Translations under genes and position numbers: made by a program
Notes under the pieces: generated by a model
The model's database searches: none
What the model saw: only the letters and a program-made list of their open reading frames with translations
What the model was told of the DNA's origin: nothing
NCBI GenBank assembly: GCA_003605175.1
Contig: QWDA01000003.1
Span: forward strand, 1-64,000
From: Paracoccaceae bacterium
GTDB lineage: Bacteria; Pseudomonadota; Alphaproteobacteria; Rhodobacterales; Rhodobacteraceae
Length of the DNA stretch: 64,000 nucleotides
Reading direction: 5' to 3'
Part shown: positions 7,691 through 16,975 of the stretch, one piece after another
How positions within the stretch are numbered: position 1 is the first letter of the stretch
How the letters are laid out: the number at the start of each line of letters is the position of its first letter

Positions 7691-8190
7691 GCGTCCTGCC
7701 GATCCTGACCTGGCCGGATTCCGTCCTCACCCAGAAGGCGGCGCCGGTGGGCGCGGTCGATGACGGGGTGCGGGCTCTGGCGGCCGACATGCTTGAAACC
7801 ATGTACGACGCGCCCGGGCGCGGGCTCGCGGCGCCGCAGGTGGGCGTGCTCATGCGGCTGTTCGTGATGGATGCCGGCTGGAAGGACGGGGAGCGCGCGC
7901 CCGTGGTCTGCATCGACCCCGAGGTGCTGGGGTACTCGGGCGAGGAAGTGCCGTTCGAGGAGGGCTGCCTGTCGATCCCCGGGATCAAGGCGACAATCCT
8001 CAGGCCCGCCGGGCTGCGCCTCGCCTGGACCGATCTCGACGGCGCGCGGGTGATCGCGGCGCTGGACGGCGTGCCGGCGCGCGTGGCGCTGCATGAGCTC
8101 GACCATCTCGACGGGATCGTCATCTTCGACCGGCTCGGGCCCGAGACGCGGGCGGCGGCGCTTGCGGAATACCAGGCCGCCACGGCATGA
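7687..8190 (+). CDS. def: Peptide deformylase paralogue 2
   Basis: This 167-residue paralogue keeps the metal and catalytic residues: EGCLSIPG supplies the Cys ligand and HELDHLDG the two His and the Glu. Motif 1 reads [10 protein letters not shown], so the second residue is Arg instead of the usual Ile/Val. The start is a GTG overlapping the stop of the first copy by 4 bases, and the gene overlaps the third copy by 4 bases (ATGA), so all three are translationally coupled. It is expected to be an active deformylase, perhaps with altered substrate entry because of the Arg next to the S1' pocket. That last point is inference. Confidence 0.93.
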   Translation: MSVLPILTWPDSVLTQKAAPVGAVDDGVRALAADMLETMYDAPGRGLAAPQVGVLMRLFVMDAGWKDGERAPVVCIDPEVLGYSGEEVPFEEGCLSIPGIKATILRPAGLRLAWTDLDGARVIAALDGVPARVALHELDHLDGIVIFDRLGPETRAAALAEYQAATA

Positions 8191-8684
8191 GCGTGCGGCC
8201 GATCCTGCGCTGGCCGCATCCGTGTTTGCGCAGCCCCGCCGCGCCGGTGGCGGCGGTGACGGACGAGATCCGCGCGATCTGGCAGGACATGGTGGACACG
8301 ATGGAGGCGATGCCGGGCCTCGGCCTCGCCGCGCCGCAGATCGGAATCGGACTGGCGCTCGCCGTGGTCGATGCCAGCGCGGAGCGGGGGCGGGCGGTGC
8401 GCCTCGCCAATCCGCGCGTCCTGGAGGCGTCGGCGGAGACCTTCGCCCATCCCGAGGCGAGCCCCTGCCTGCCCGGCGTCCATGCCGAGATGGTCCGCCC
8501 GGCGCGGGTGCGCGTGGGTTATCTCGACGAGACCGGCGCGGAAACGGAGCGCTGGTTCGAGGAGCTCTGGGCGACCTCGGTACAGCACCAGATCGACCAT
8601 ATCGCGGGCCGGATGTTCTTCGACAACCTGAGCCGCCTGAAGCGCGAGCGCCTGTTGAAACGCGCCCGGAAGGTGAGCGCGTGA
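8187..8684 (+). CDS. Deformylase-like paralogue 3 with Glu-to-Gln change in HExxH
   Basis: The third tandem copy has 165 residues and the same fold markers ([10 protein letters not shown] near residue 47). Motif 2 is rearranged to EASPCLPGV, and the zinc-binding helix reads HQIDH: the general-base Glu of HExxH is Gln (codon CAG at about 8591). In classical deformylase that Glu is essential for hydrolysis. The metal ligands Cys, His and His could still be present. It may be an inactive or repurposed homologue, for instance one that binds but does not cleave formylated peptides. It is coupled to the second copy (ATGA) and to fmt (GTGA). Confidence 0.88.
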   Translation: MSVRPILRWPHPCLRSPAAPVAAVTDEIRAIWQDMVDTMEAMPGLGLAAPQIGIGLALAVVDASAERGRAVRLANPRVLEASAETFAHPEASPCLPGVHAEMVRPARVRVGYLDETGAETERWFEELWATSVQHQIDHIAGRMFFDNLSRLKRERLLKRARKVSA

Positions 8685-9592
8685 GGGTCGTGTTCATGGG
8701 CACGCCGGACTTCGCGGTCCCGGCGCTGGAGGCGCTTCACGGCGCCGGGCACGAGGTCGTCGCGGTCTATTCGCAGCCGCCCCGGCCCGCCGGGCGGGGC
8801 CAGAAGGAACGGCCTTCGCCGGTCCATGCCCGTGCGCTGGAGTTGGGGCTGGAGGTCCGGCACCCGAAAAGCCTGCGCGACCCGGCCGAACAGGCCGCCT
8901 TCGCGGCGCTGGGCGCCGAGGTGGCGGTGGTGGTGGCCTACGGGCTGATCCTGCCGCAGCCGGTGCTCGATGCGCCGGCGCGCGGCTGCCTCAACATCCA
9001 CGCCTCGCTCTTGCCGCGCTGGCGCGGGGCGGCGCCGATCCACCGGGCGGTGATGGCGGGCGATGCCGAGACCGGGATCTGCATCATGGCGATGGAGGCG
9101 GGGCTCGATACCGGGCCGGTGCTGCTGCGGCGGGCGACGCCGATTGGCGACGGCGAGACCACCGCCGATCTGCACGACCGGCTGGCCGGGATCGGCGGCG
9201 CGCTGATCGTGGAGGCGCTGGACCGGCTCGACGACCTGGTGCCCGCGCCGCAGGGCAAAGACGGCGTGACCTATGCCGCCAAGATCGACAAGGACGAGGC
9301 GCGGATCGACTGGACCCGGCCCGCCGCCGAAATCGACCGACAGATCCGCGGCCTCTCGCCCTTTCCGGGCGCCTGGACCACGCTCGGCGGCAAGCGGCTG
9401 AAGCTCCTGCGCTCGCGTCTGGCGAACGGCGCAGGCGCGCCGGGCGCGGTGCTGGAGGGCTTCGTGGTGGCCTGCGGCACCGGCGCGGTCGAGGTGACCG
9501 AGGCGCAGATCGAGGGGCGCGGGCGGCAGGGGGCGAACGCCTTTCTGAACGGCACGCCGATGCCGCCCGGCACGGTACTGGGGGAGGGATAG
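8681..9592 (+). CDS. fmt: Methionyl-tRNA formyltransferase
   Basis: This 303-residue enzyme transfers a formyl group from 10-formyl-tetrahydrofolate to Met-tRNAfMet. The N-terminal domain shows [17 protein letters not shown], the folate-site [19 protein letters not shown] with the catalytic Asn-His pair, and the downstream Asp in [10 protein letters not shown]. The C-terminal OB-like tRNA-binding domain starts around residue 205 ([15 protein letters not shown]) and includes [11 protein letters not shown]. The GTG start at 8681 overlaps the stop of the third deformylase-like gene. Formyl addition and removal are thus encoded in one coupled unit. Confidence 0.97.
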   Translation: MRVVFMGTPDFAVPALEALHGAGHEVVAVYSQPPRPAGRGQKERPSPVHARALELGLEVRHPKSLRDPAEQAAFAALGAEVAVVVAYGLILPQPVLDAPARGCLNIHASLLPRWRGAAPIHRAVMAGDAETGICIMAMEAGLDTGPVLLRRATPIGDGETTADLHDRLAGIGGALIVEALDRLDDLVPAPQGKDGVTYAAKIDKDEARIDWTRPAAEIDRQIRGLSPFPGAWTTLGGKRLKLLRSRLANGAGAPGAVLEGFVVACGTGAVEVTEAQIEGRGRQGANAFLNGTPMPPGTVLGEG

Positions 9593-9594
9593 GC

Positions 9595-9831
9595 ATGTTT
9601 CCGACGCTGATCGGCACCGTCGTGGTGGCGGGGATCGTGGGCTACCTGGCCGAGAAGACCGGCTTCACGCGGAACGGCTACCTGCAGTCGATCATCATCT
9701 GCGTGGGCGGCGCGTTCCTGTTCTATTTCGTGACGATCATGTTCGGGATCAGCTTTGGCAAGCCCGGGGTGAACGCGATTCTCGCCTCCGTGGGCGCGCT
9801 CGCGATCGTGCCGACCCATTGGCGGCGCTAG
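9595..9831 (+). CDS. Small integral membrane protein (YeaQ/GlsB-like)
   Basis: The product is 78 residues with two or three membrane segments: TLIGTVVVAGIVGYLA, SIIICVGGAFLFYFVTIMFG and AILASVGALAIVPT. The size and glycine-rich helices resemble the GlsB/YeaQ/YmgE group of transglycosylase-associated small membrane proteins, though I cannot confirm membership. It starts 2 bases after the fmt stop, with GGGGGAGGGA as ribosome site, and overlaps the next gene by 13 bases, so it is part of the def-fmt operon. Confidence 0.8.
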   Translation: MFPTLIGTVVVAGIVGYLAEKTGFTRNGYLQSIIICVGGAFLFYFVTIMFGISFGKPGVNAILASVGALAIVPTHWRR

Positions 9832-11012
9832 AGCGCATCGACGCGCTGGTGATCGGCGCGGGGCCGGCCGGCCTCGGGGCGGCCGAGGCGCTCGTGGTGG
9901 CGGGGGTGCGGCCCGTGTTGGCCGAGGCGAAACCGTCGGCGGCGCGGAAATTCCTGATGGCGGGAAAGTCGGGGCTGAACCTGACGAAAGACGAGGATCC
10001 GGCGGCGTTCCTCGCGGCCTATGGGCGCGCGGCGCCGCATCTGGCGCCGATGCTGGCCGAGTGCGGGCCGGGGGAGGTGCAGGACTGGGCGCGCGGGCTC
10101 GGGCAGGAAGTCTTCGCCGGCTCGACCGGACGGGTGTTCCCGCGCGCCATGAAGGCCTCGCCCTTGCTGCGCGCCTGGCTCGCGCGGCTGGCACCGGCCG
10201 AGCTCCGCACCCGCTGGCGCTGGACCGGTATCGCGGGCGGTGCCTGGCAGTTCGACACCCCCGAGGGCGCGCGGCGGGTGACCGCGCGGGTGACCGTGCT
10301 GGCCTTGGGCGGGGCGAGCTGGGCACGGCTCGGCTCGGACGGGGTCTGGGCCGGGGCGCTGGCGGCGGCAGGCGTGCCGCTCGCGCCGTTCCGCCCCGCG
10401 AACGCCGGGCTCGCCGTGGACTGGTCGGCGCCGATGGCGCGGCATTTCGGGGCGCCGGTGAAGAACATCGCGCTCTCGGCGGGCGATCTGACCCTGCGCG
10501 GGGAATGCGTGGTCTCGGGGCGCGGGCTCGAGGGCGGCGGGATCTACGCGGTGTTCGCCGCCGTGCGGGACGGGGCGGCGCTGGCGCTCGACCTCGTGCC
10601 GGATCTTTCGGTGGATGAGGCCGCGCGGCGGCTGGCGCGGCCCAGGGGCAAGGCAAGTGTCTCGGAACACTTGAGAAAGACGCTGGGGCTCGATCCGGTG
10701 AAGCGGGCCCTGTTGCAGGAATTCGGGCGCCCCCTGCCGGAGGAACCCACGGCTCTGGCGCGGCTGGTGAAGGCGCTGCCGGTGCGGCATGCGGGGCCAC
10801 GGCCGATGGACGAGGCGATCTCGACGGCAGGCGGGATCCGCTGGGAAGGGGTGACGCCAGAGCTCGAACTCCGCGCGATCCCGGGGGTCTTCGCGGCGGG
10901 CGAGATGCTCGACTGGGAGGCGCCGACCGGGGGCTACCTCATCACCGGCTGCCTCGCCACCGGGCGATGGGCGGGGCAGGCGGCGGCGCGGGCCTTGCGG
11001 GACCGGGGCTGA
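9819..11012 (+). CDS. HI0933-family flavoprotein (TIGR03862-type, BaiN/RdsA-like)
   Basis: This is a 397-residue FAD protein. The N-terminus has the dinucleotide-binding VIGAGPAGLGAAEAL, followed by the family signature RKFLMAGKSGLNLTKDE. Later segments VLALGGASWARLGSDG and the C-terminal FAD contact GVFAAGEMLDWEAPTGGYLI complete the pattern. Members are oxidoreductases of largely unknown substrate. The start is a TTG at 9819 inside the end of the previous gene; no better start lies before the Rossmann strand. It converges on an EamA transporter gene, with a hairpin across its stop codon. Confidence 0.88.
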   Translation: MAALERIDALVIGAGPAGLGAAEALVVAGVRPVLAEAKPSAARKFLMAGKSGLNLTKDEDPAAFLAAYGRAAPHLAPMLAECGPGEVQDWARGLGQEVFAGSTGRVFPRAMKASPLLRAWLARLAPAELRTRWRWTGIAGGAWQFDTPEGARRVTARVTVLALGGASWARLGSDGVWAGALAAAGVPLAPFRPANAGLAVDWSAPMARHFGAPVKNIALSAGDLTLRGECVVSGRGLEGGGIYAVFAAVRDGAALALDLVPDLSVDEAARRLARPRGKASVSEHLRKTLGLDPVKRALLQEFGRPLPEEPTALARLVKALPVRHAGPRPMDEAISTAGGIRWEGVTPELELRAIPGVFAAGEMLDWEAPTGGYLITGCLATGRWAGQAAARALRDRG

Positions 11013-11034
11013 CGCGCTCGCCGTCCGGCCCCGG
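11003..11034. terminator. GC-rich hairpin at convergent gene ends
   Basis: CCGGGGC (11003-11009) pairs with GCCCCGG (11028-11034). The stem begins inside the flavoprotein gene and ends just before the stop of the minus-strand transporter. There is no T-run, so termination strength is uncertain. Confidence 0.35.
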
Positions 11035-11036
11035 CG

Positions 11037-11873
11037 TCAGGTGGCCTTCCTCCCGCCGCGCGCGAGAATATAAAGCCCCGAGGCCACGATGATCGCGCTG
11101 CCGATCAGCATCTGCGGTTCCAGGCTTTCGCCGAACACGACCACGCCGAGGCCCACGCCGAAGACCAGCCGCGTGAAGCGGAACGGCGTCACCGCCGAGA
11201 CCTCGCCGGTGCGCATCGCGAGCGTCAGCGCCGAATAGGCCGCGACCCCCACCAGCACCGCCGCCGCCAGCGCCGCCGCCGCCCCCGGTCCGGGCACCGC
11301 CATCCGCGCGCCGGTGAACGCCCCGTAGACAAGCCCCGCCACGACGACGGCAAGAAACCCGTAGACCCCCAGCGTGAACGTCCCCAGCCGTCGCGGCGCG
11401 GCCCGGGTGGCGAGATCGCGCCCGGCAAAGCCCAGCATCCCCGCCACCGCCAGAAGCGACAGTGCGGAGAATGCCTCCGCCCCCGGCCGGAGGATCACCA
11501 GCACGCCGGCGAGCCCGACAAGGATCGCCGTCCAGCGCCGCCAGCCCACCGTCTCGCCGAACAGAAGCGCCGCGCCGGCGACCACCACGATCGGCGTCGC
11601 CTGCAGGATCGCCGAGGCCGCCGACAAGGGCGTCAGCGCGATCGCCAATGTGTAGAACAGCCGCCCCGCCACCTCGAACACCGCCCGCAGCCAGAGCGCC
11701 CGGGCCCGCGCCTCGGGCGGAAACAGCCGCTCGCCCCGCGCCCGCGCGAGCCCGGCGAACAGTACCGCCCCGCCAGCGCCGAAGAGAATCATCACCAGCG
11801 CCGGATCGACGCTGCGCGCCGCCGCCTTGAGAAACATGTCCTCGACGGCGAATCCCGCCATCGCGGCCACCAT
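11037..11873 (-). CDS. EamA/DMT-family transporter
   Basis: This integral membrane protein has ten predicted hydrophobic segments arranged as two EamA repeats, such as LVMILFGAGGAVLFAGLA, AASAILQATPIVVVAGAALL and LIGSAIIVASGLYIL. The family exports or imports small metabolites; the substrate cannot be told. I give the first ATG (11873, 278 residues). An in-frame CTG at 11918 overlaps the dapA stop as CTGA, the same geometry as the ATGA overlaps common here, and would add 15 residues ([15 protein letters not shown]) that complete the first helix. Initiation by coupling at that CTG is therefore plausible. It lies downstream of dapA in the same operon. Confidence 0.85.
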   Translation of the reverse strand: MVAAMAGFAVEDMFLKAAARSVDPALVMILFGAGGAVLFAGLARARGERLFPPEARARALWLRAVFEVAGRLFYTLAIALTPLSAASAILQATPIVVVAGAALLFGETVGWRRWTAILVGLAGVLVILRPGAEAFSALSLLAVAGMLGFAGRDLATRAAPRRLGTFTLGVYGFLAVVVAGLVYGAFTGARMAVPGPGAAAALAAAVLVGVAAYSALTLAMRTGEVSAVTPFRFTRLVFGVGLGVVVFGESLEPQMLIGSAIIVASGLYILARGGRKAT

Positions 11874-11914
11874 CCAGAGACTGCCGGCGAGATTGCTCCT
11901 GTCGGGTGCCGTGG

Positions 11915-12790
11915 TCAGTTCAGCAGACCGGCATGGCGCATCGCGGCATCGATCTTCGCCTTGGTGCCGTCGGTCAGGCCCACGAGCGGCAGCCGCACCT
12001 CCTCGGTGCAGCGCCCGAGCCGCGACAGCCCGTATTTCGCCCCCGCGAGACCGGGCTCGAGGAAGATCGCCCGGTGCAGCGGCAACAGCCGGTCCTGGTA
12101 TTCCAGCGCCTTCGCGAAATCGCCCGCGAGCGTCGCCTGCTGGAACTCGGCGCAAAGCCGCGGCGCCACGTTCGCGGTGACCGAGATGCAGCCGACCCCG
12201 CCCTGCGCGTTGAAGCCGAGCGCGGTGGCGTCCTCGCCCGAGAGCTGGATGAAATCGGCGCCACAGGCGGCGCGCTGGTCCGAGACCCGGCCGATATCGC
12301 CGGTCGCGTCCTTCACGCCGATGATTCGCGGCAGCTTCGCCAGTTCGCCCATCGTGGCCGGGCTCATGTCGATCACCGAGCGCGGCGGGATGTTGTAGAT
12401 CACGATCGGCAGGTTGCAGCTGTCGTGCACCGCCTTGAAATGCGCATGGAGCCCCGCCTGGGTCGGCTTGTTGTAATAGGGCGTCACCACCAGCGCGGCA
12501 TCGGCGCCTACCGATTCGGCATGGCGGATCAGCCGGATCGCCTCGGTGGTGTTGTTCGAGCCCGCGCCCGCAACCACCGGCACCCGGCCCGCCGCGACCT
12601 TCACCACCACGTCCACGACCTTGTCGTGCTCGGCATGGCTGAGCGTCGGGCTCTCGCCGGTCGTGCCCACGGGGACAAGGCCAGTCGTGCCCTCGGCGAT
12701 CTGCCAGTCGACCAGCTTCTCAAGGGCGTCGAAGTCCACTTCACCACCTTGCATGGGCGTGACGAGGGCCGTGAGCGAGCCTTTGAGCAT
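11915..12790 (-). CDS. dapA: 4-hydroxy-tetrahydrodipicolinate synthase
   Basis: This 291-residue class I aldolase condenses pyruvate with aspartate semialdehyde in the lysine and diaminopimelate pathway. It has the N-terminal [12 protein letters not shown], the pyruvate-binding [10 protein letters not shown], the catalytic Tyr in YYNKP and YNIPPRSV, and the Schiff-base Lys in IGVKDATGD. The ATG at 12790 follows AAGGAAAG. The gene is divergent from the transglycosylase gene at 12921. Its leader contains a GGGGCGC-TCG-GCGCCCC hairpin, and its stop overlaps the possible CTG start of the transporter. Confidence 0.97.
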   Translation of the reverse strand: MLKGSLTALVTPMQGGEVDFDALEKLVDWQIAEGTTGLVPVGTTGESPTLSHAEHDKVVDVVVKVAAGRVPVVAGAGSNNTTEAIRLIRHAESVGADAALVVTPYYNKPTQAGLHAHFKAVHDSCNLPIVIYNIPPRSVIDMSPATMGELAKLPRIIGVKDATGDIGRVSDQRAACGADFIQLSGEDATALGFNAQGGVGCISVTANVAPRLCAEFQQATLAGDFAKALEYQDRLLPLHRAIFLEPGLAGAKYGLSRLGRCTEEVRLPLVGLTDGTKAKIDAAMRHAGLLN

Positions 12791-12864
12791 GGGTCTTTCC
12801 TTCGGAATTGCGGGGGCGCTCGGCGCCCCGGAACGGATGCCGGCGGACCCTAGCGATTTGCCTT

Positions 12865-12882
12865 CACAAAGCCAAGTTTGTG
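12865..12882. promoter_or_regulatory. Inverted repeat CACAAA-N6-TTTGTG in the dapA/slt divergent region
   Basis: A perfect 6-6-6 inverted repeat sits between the divergent starts at 12790 and 12921, where a dimeric regulator could act on either gene. No regulator is assigned. Confidence 0.35.
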
Positions 12883-12920
12883 TGTTGTTGGTTAACCGGG
12901 GGGCATTAGGCTCTGTGTCC

Positions 12921-14876
12921 ATGTCGATTGCCCGGTCTATCCAGATTGCCGTTCTCACGCTGAGCCTCTCCGCCGGCTTCGGCCCCTGCCGGGCTGGCGC
13001 GGCGCAGGAGGTCCTGCCGGTTTCCGCCGCGCTCGAGGAGATGCGCGCGGGCGATTGGGAGGCTGCGGGTGCGACCGCCGCGCGGGCCGGCCCGGTGGCC
13101 GCCGACATCATCGAATGGCACCGCCTGCGCGCCGGAAAGGGCACGTTCGACGAGATGCGCGCCTTCCTCGCGCGCCGGCCGGACTGGCCCGGCCTCGCCT
13201 ATCTGAGGAAGCGCACCGAGGGGCTGGTGCCCTATCGGAAGCGCCCCGAGGAGGTGATCGCCCATTTCGCAGAAATGCCGCCCCAGACCGGCGCGGGAAT
13301 GATCGTGCTCGCCGCGGCGCATGAGACGCTGGGCCACCGCGACGAGGCCGACCGGCTCCTGATCCGGGCCTGGCGCGCGTTCGACCTGTCCACCGGCGAC
13401 GAGACCTACATGATGGAGCGCTACGCCGCGCTCCTGAAGCCGCATCACGAGGCGCGGCTCGACCGGCTCCTGTGGAACGGCAACGAGAAGGCGGCCGAGC
13501 GGATGCTGCCACGGGTTTCGAAGGACTGGCAGGCGCTGGCCCGGGCGCGGCTGGCGCTGCGCGACACCAAACCGGGGGTCGACGGGCTGATCGAGAAGGT
13601 GCCGGCCGCGCTGCGCGACGATCCGGGCCTCGCCTTCGAACGGTTCTACTGGCGCGTCCGGAAGGGCAGGAACGAAAGCGCGATCGAGATCGCGCTCACG
13701 CGGCCCGGCACCGTCGAGGGGCTGGGCCAGCCCGAGGAATGGGCCCACATGCGCCGGCTCCTCGCGCGCTGGGCGATGCGCCAGGGCGAGGCCGAGACCG
13801 CCTACAAGCTCGCCTCCGCGCATGGGCTGGGCGCGGGCAGCGACTTTGCCGACCTGGAATGGCTCTCGGGCTACCTGGCGCTGAAATATCTCGACAACCC
13901 GGCGGCGGCGCTGGCGCATTTCGAGGCGCTCGAGGGGGCGGTGGTGACGCCGATCAGCCTCGGCCGGGCGGGCTACTGGAAGGGCCGCGCGTATGAGGCG
14001 ATGGGGCAGCGGGAGGCGGCGCTGGCTGCCTGGCGCGAGGGCGGGCGGCACCAGACCAGCTTCTACGGTCTCCTTGCCGCCGAGCGCGCCGGGATCGGGA
14101 TGGACCCGGCGCTGACCGGATCCGAGACCTATCCCGACTGGGCGACGGCGGATTTCACCCGCTCGACCGTGTTCGAGGCGGCGTTCCTCCTGCACCAGGC
14201 GGGCGAGGACTACCTGACCGAGCGGTTCCTCGTGCATCTGGCGGAAAGTCTGGATGCGACGGGGCTGGGCCAGCTCGGCGATTTCGCGCTCTCGCTTGAC
14301 GATCCGCACCTGGCGCTGATGATCGCCAAGCGTGCGGTCTACCAGGGCACGGTGCTGCCGAGGGCCTATTACCCGGTGGTCGATCTGGGGGTCGAGAACC
14401 TGCCGGTGCCCGAGGAACTCGCGCTCGCCATCGCGCGGCGCGAAAGCGAGTTCGACCACACCGTGAAGAGCGGCGCGGGGGCGATGGGGCTGATGCAGGT
14501 GATGCCCTCGACCGCGCGGGAAGTGGCAGGCTGGATCGACGTGAAATACGAGCAGGACCGGCTCCTGACGGACCCGTCCTACAATGCGCGGCTCGGGGTG
14601 ACCTATCTTGCCGAGCTGACCGGCATGCTGGGGCCGAACTACGCGCTGGTGGCGGCGGGTTACAATGCCGGGCCGGGCCGTCCGATCCGCTGGATCCAGG
14701 ACTACGGCGACCCGCGCGACGGCGAGGTGGACGCGGTGGACTGGATCGAGCACATCCCGTTCTGGGAGACGCAGAACTACGTGATGCGGGTGATGGAAAG
14801 CCTGCCGGTCTACCGCGCGCGGCTGACGGGCAGGACCGCGCCGCTCCGGCTGAGCGAGGAGCTGAAGGCGCGCTGA
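12921..14876 (+). CDS. Soluble lytic murein transglycosylase
   Basis: This 651-residue periplasmic enzyme is of the Slt70 type. A signal peptide ([19 protein letters not shown]) is followed by about 440 residues of alpha-helical superhelix (the U-domain) and a C-terminal lysozyme-like SLT domain. Within the SLT domain the catalytic Glu is E508 in ARRESEFD, followed by [13 protein letters not shown] and [14 protein letters not shown], the canonical motifs. It should produce anhydro-muropeptides during wall turnover. The start is the ATG at 12921, just after a single TTAACC half-site. It reads alone, away from dapA. Confidence 0.95.
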   Translation: MSIARSIQIAVLTLSLSAGFGPCRAGAAQEVLPVSAALEEMRAGDWEAAGATAARAGPVAADIIEWHRLRAGKGTFDEMRAFLARRPDWPGLAYLRKRTEGLVPYRKRPEEVIAHFAEMPPQTGAGMIVLAAAHETLGHRDEADRLLIRAWRAFDLSTGDETYMMERYAALLKPHHEARLDRLLWNGNEKAAERMLPRVSKDWQALARARLALRDTKPGVDGLIEKVPAALRDDPGLAFERFYWRVRKGRNESAIEIALTRPGTVEGLGQPEEWAHMRRLLARWAMRQGEAETAYKLASAHGLGAGSDFADLEWLSGYLALKYLDNPAAALAHFEALEGAVVTPISLGRAGYWKGRAYEAMGQREAALAAWREGGRHQTSFYGLLAAERAGIGMDPALTGSETYPDWATADFTRSTVFEAAFLLHQAGEDYLTERFLVHLAESLDATGLGQLGDFALSLDDPHLALMIAKRAVYQGTVLPRAYYPVVDLGVENLPVPEELALAIARRESEFDHTVKSGAGAMGLMQVMPSTAREVAGWIDVKYEQDRLLTDPSYNARLGVTYLAELTGMLGPNYALVAAGYNAGPGRPIRWIQDYGDPRDGEVDAVDWIEHIPFWETQNYVMRVMESLPVYRARLTGRTAPLRLSEELKAR

Positions 14877-14893
14877 CGGGCGGGGTTTGATCC

Positions 14894-14956
14894 GGAGCAT
14901 GTCGCGCAAGAGTGGGCACCGGTCTTGCGCTCCCCGGACATGCGACAATCAAATGG
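14894..14956 (+). repeat. Dispersed palindromic intergenic element, copy A
   Basis: The stretch begins GGAGCATGTCGCGCAAGAG and ends CCGGACATGCGACAATC. GCATGTC and GACATGC are inverted arms of an imperfect stem-loop. A second copy lies in the opposite orientation at 38644-38707 and agrees at most positions, with the same order of blocks (GGAGCATGTCGCGCAA, GGG, ACCGGT, TTGC, CCCCGGACATGCGA, ATCAAATGG). Confidence 0.75.
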
Positions 14957-15124
14957 AGCGCCTTCGGCGCACGCCTTCTGGCCCTCCGGGCCGCTGACGC
15001 GGCCCTGCGTGCGGCTGGCGCCCGTGGCGGGCCGCGCGCGCCGGGGCAGGGCGGGCGCCATCTTGCTCCCGGACCGGCAATCGCTATCATCGCGCGCGAC
15101 CGCACAATCCGAAGGACAGGCCCC

Positions 15125-15310
15125 ATGCCCATCGACCCGCCCGAGACCGAGATCGTCAGCGCCTGGCGCGTGGCCTGCGATGGCGGCGAGGGCGCCTTGG
15201 GCCACCCCAGGGTCTGGCTCTCGATCCCGCATGACTCGGGCGCGGTCGAATGCGGCTATTGCGACAAGCGCTACATCCATGAGGATTTCGCCGGCGACAG
15301 CGCCGCGTGA
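15125..15310 (+). CDS. Zinc-finger (CHCC-type) domain protein, NDUFS6-like
   Basis: The product is 61 residues. The core is [20 protein letters not shown], then [11 protein letters not shown]: one His and a CxxC pair, with the early Cys, make a probable zinc site of the zf-CHCC family. The family includes the mitochondrial complex I accessory subunit NDUFS6 and its short alphaproteobacterial relatives. A complex I role here is inference from the family. The stop overlaps the next gene's GTG by 4 bases. Confidence 0.85.
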   Translation: MPIDPPETEIVSAWRVACDGGEGALGHPRVWLSIPHDSGAVECGYCDKRYIHEDFAGDSAA

Positions 15311-15975
15311 GGCGCCTCCTGCGCGGTCTCCTGGCCATCGCTACCGTTCCGGCGCTCTACCTCCTCGCGGCGCTTGTCGGCGCGCTGATCCCGGCGGGCG
15401 GCGCGGGCAGACCCGCCGACGGCCCGGTGACCGTCAAGCTCCTCTGGAGCCCGATCCACTACGATTTCCTCCTCCCCGCCGATGCGGAGACCCGCGCGCT
15501 CTTCTCCTTCGCCGAAGCCGCCGGCGTGCCCGTCAACCATCCGGACGTGGCCTGGATCCTGGTCGGCTGGGGCGCGCGGGAGTTCTACACCACCATCGGC
15601 GGCTATCGCGACATCAGCGCAAGCGCGATCCTGAAGGGCATCGCCGGCGACGCCACCGTGCTCCGCGTCGATGCGCTGGGCCCGGTGCCCGACCCGCACC
15701 CGGCGATCCTCACCCTGTACCTCACCCGGGCCGAATACGCCGCCCTCCGCGCCTCCATCGCCCGCGACATCACCGGCGCCCCGGCGCTCGACCACCCGGG
15801 CTTCTCGCCCACCGACGCCTTCTTCCCCGCGACCGGCCCGTTCGACATCTTCCGGACCTGCAATGTCTGGATCGGCGCGCGGTTGCGCGACGCCGGGGTC
15901 GGCACCGGGATCTGGACCCCCACGCCCTACGCGGTGACCCTTTCGCTCGCCCGCTCCGGCGAAACCGGCAGCTAG
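15307..15975 (+). CDS. DUF2459 / TIGR02117-type conserved protein
   Basis: This 222-residue protein has an N-terminal hydrophobic anchor ([22 protein letters not shown]). Family marks are [26 protein letters not shown] and the late [17 protein letters not shown], which resemble the TIGR02117 group once named for its occurrence near urease genes. The IHYDF His and the TCNxW Cys suggest a thiol or hydrolase-like site, but no activity is established to my knowledge. The GTG start is coupled to the zinc-finger gene upstream. Confidence 0.8.
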   Translation: MRRLLRGLLAIATVPALYLLAALVGALIPAGGAGRPADGPVTVKLLWSPIHYDFLLPADAETRALFSFAEAAGVPVNHPDVAWILVGWGAREFYTTIGGYRDISASAILKGIAGDATVLRVDALGPVPDPHPAILTLYLTRAEYAALRASIARDITGAPALDHPGFSPTDAFFPATGPFDIFRTCNVWIGARLRDAGVGTGIWTPTPYAVTLSLARSGETGS

Positions 15976-16063
15976 GGCCGGCACAGATCCTGTGCGCCGC
16001 CGCGCCTTGGCAAACCTCCCGCCGCCCCCGATATTGCGGGCAAGCCATCAAGGAGTGCGACCG

Positions 16064-16975
16064 ATGTCGTTCCGTCCCGTCAAATCCACCACGCAGGCCC
16101 GTCCCACGCTCGAGGGTGCGGGCGTCCACCTGCACCGCGTCTTCGGCTTCGGCGACCCCACCGAGAGCGACCCGTTCCTCCTGCTCGACGATTTCCGCAA
16201 CGATGACCCGGTGCTCTACGAGAAGGGCTTCCCCTGGCACCCGCACCGGGGGATCGAGACCATCACCTATGTCCTCGAGGGAACCGTCGAACACAGCGAT
16301 TCGCTGGGCAACAAGGGCCGGCTCGGGCCGGGCTCGGTGCAGTGGATGACCGCCGGATCGGGCATCCTCCACCAGGAGATGCCGTCCGGGAACGTCAAGG
16401 GCCAGATGCACGGCTTCCAGCTCTGGGCGAACCTGCCGTCCACGCTCAAGATGACCGCGCCGCGCTACCAGGACATCGGAGGGTCGGACATCCCGGAGAT
16501 CACCGACGATGACGGCACCGTGGTCAAGATCATCACCGGCAAGTTCTGGGGCAAGAGCGGCCCGGTCGACGGCATCGCCGCCGATCCGCGCTATCTCGAC
16601 GTGTCGCTGCCGCCCAACACGCGGAAAGTGCTCCCGGCGGATACCTATGCCAACACCTTCGCCTATGTCTTCCAGGGCGCCGGCACCTTCCGCGACGCCT
16701 CGGCGCCCCAGGGCGTGCGGGTCGAGAAGGAAGTGGCGGGCGAGGAGCTCAACATCCGCGACATGACCGGCAACCGGACGCTGGTCAGGTTCGACACCGG
16801 CGACGAGATCACCGTGACCTCGGGGCCGGAGGGGATGCGCTTCCTCCTGGTCTCGGGCCAGCCGATCCAGGAGCCGGTTGCCTGGCACGGGCCCATCGTG
16901 ATGAACACCCGGGCCGAGCTGATGCGGGCGATGCAGGATCTCAACAACGGGACCTTCATCAGATCCGCGCACTGA
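16064..16975 (+). CDS. Pirin-family bicupin protein
   Basis: This is a 303-residue two-cupin protein. The N-terminal cupin has the metal-binding pattern DPFLLLDDF, FPWHPHRGIETITYVLEG and MTAGSGILHQEMP. Pirins are iron-binding cupins; some oxidise quercetin and others modulate regulators or pyruvate dehydrogenase. Which applies here cannot be told. The ATG at 16064 is fixed by AAGGAG at 16050-16055. The gene stands alone, followed by a 552-base non-coding stretch. Confidence 0.93.
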   Translation: MSFRPVKSTTQARPTLEGAGVHLHRVFGFGDPTESDPFLLLDDFRNDDPVLYEKGFPWHPHRGIETITYVLEGTVEHSDSLGNKGRLGPGSVQWMTAGSGILHQEMPSGNVKGQMHGFQLWANLPSTLKMTAPRYQDIGGSDIPEITDDDGTVVKIITGKFWGKSGPVDGIAADPRYLDVSLPPNTRKVLPADTYANTFAYVFQGAGTFRDASAPQGVRVEKEVAGEELNIRDMTGNRTLVRFDTGDEITVTSGPEGMRFLLVSGQPIQEPVAWHGPIVMNTRAELMRAMQDLNNGTFIRSAH

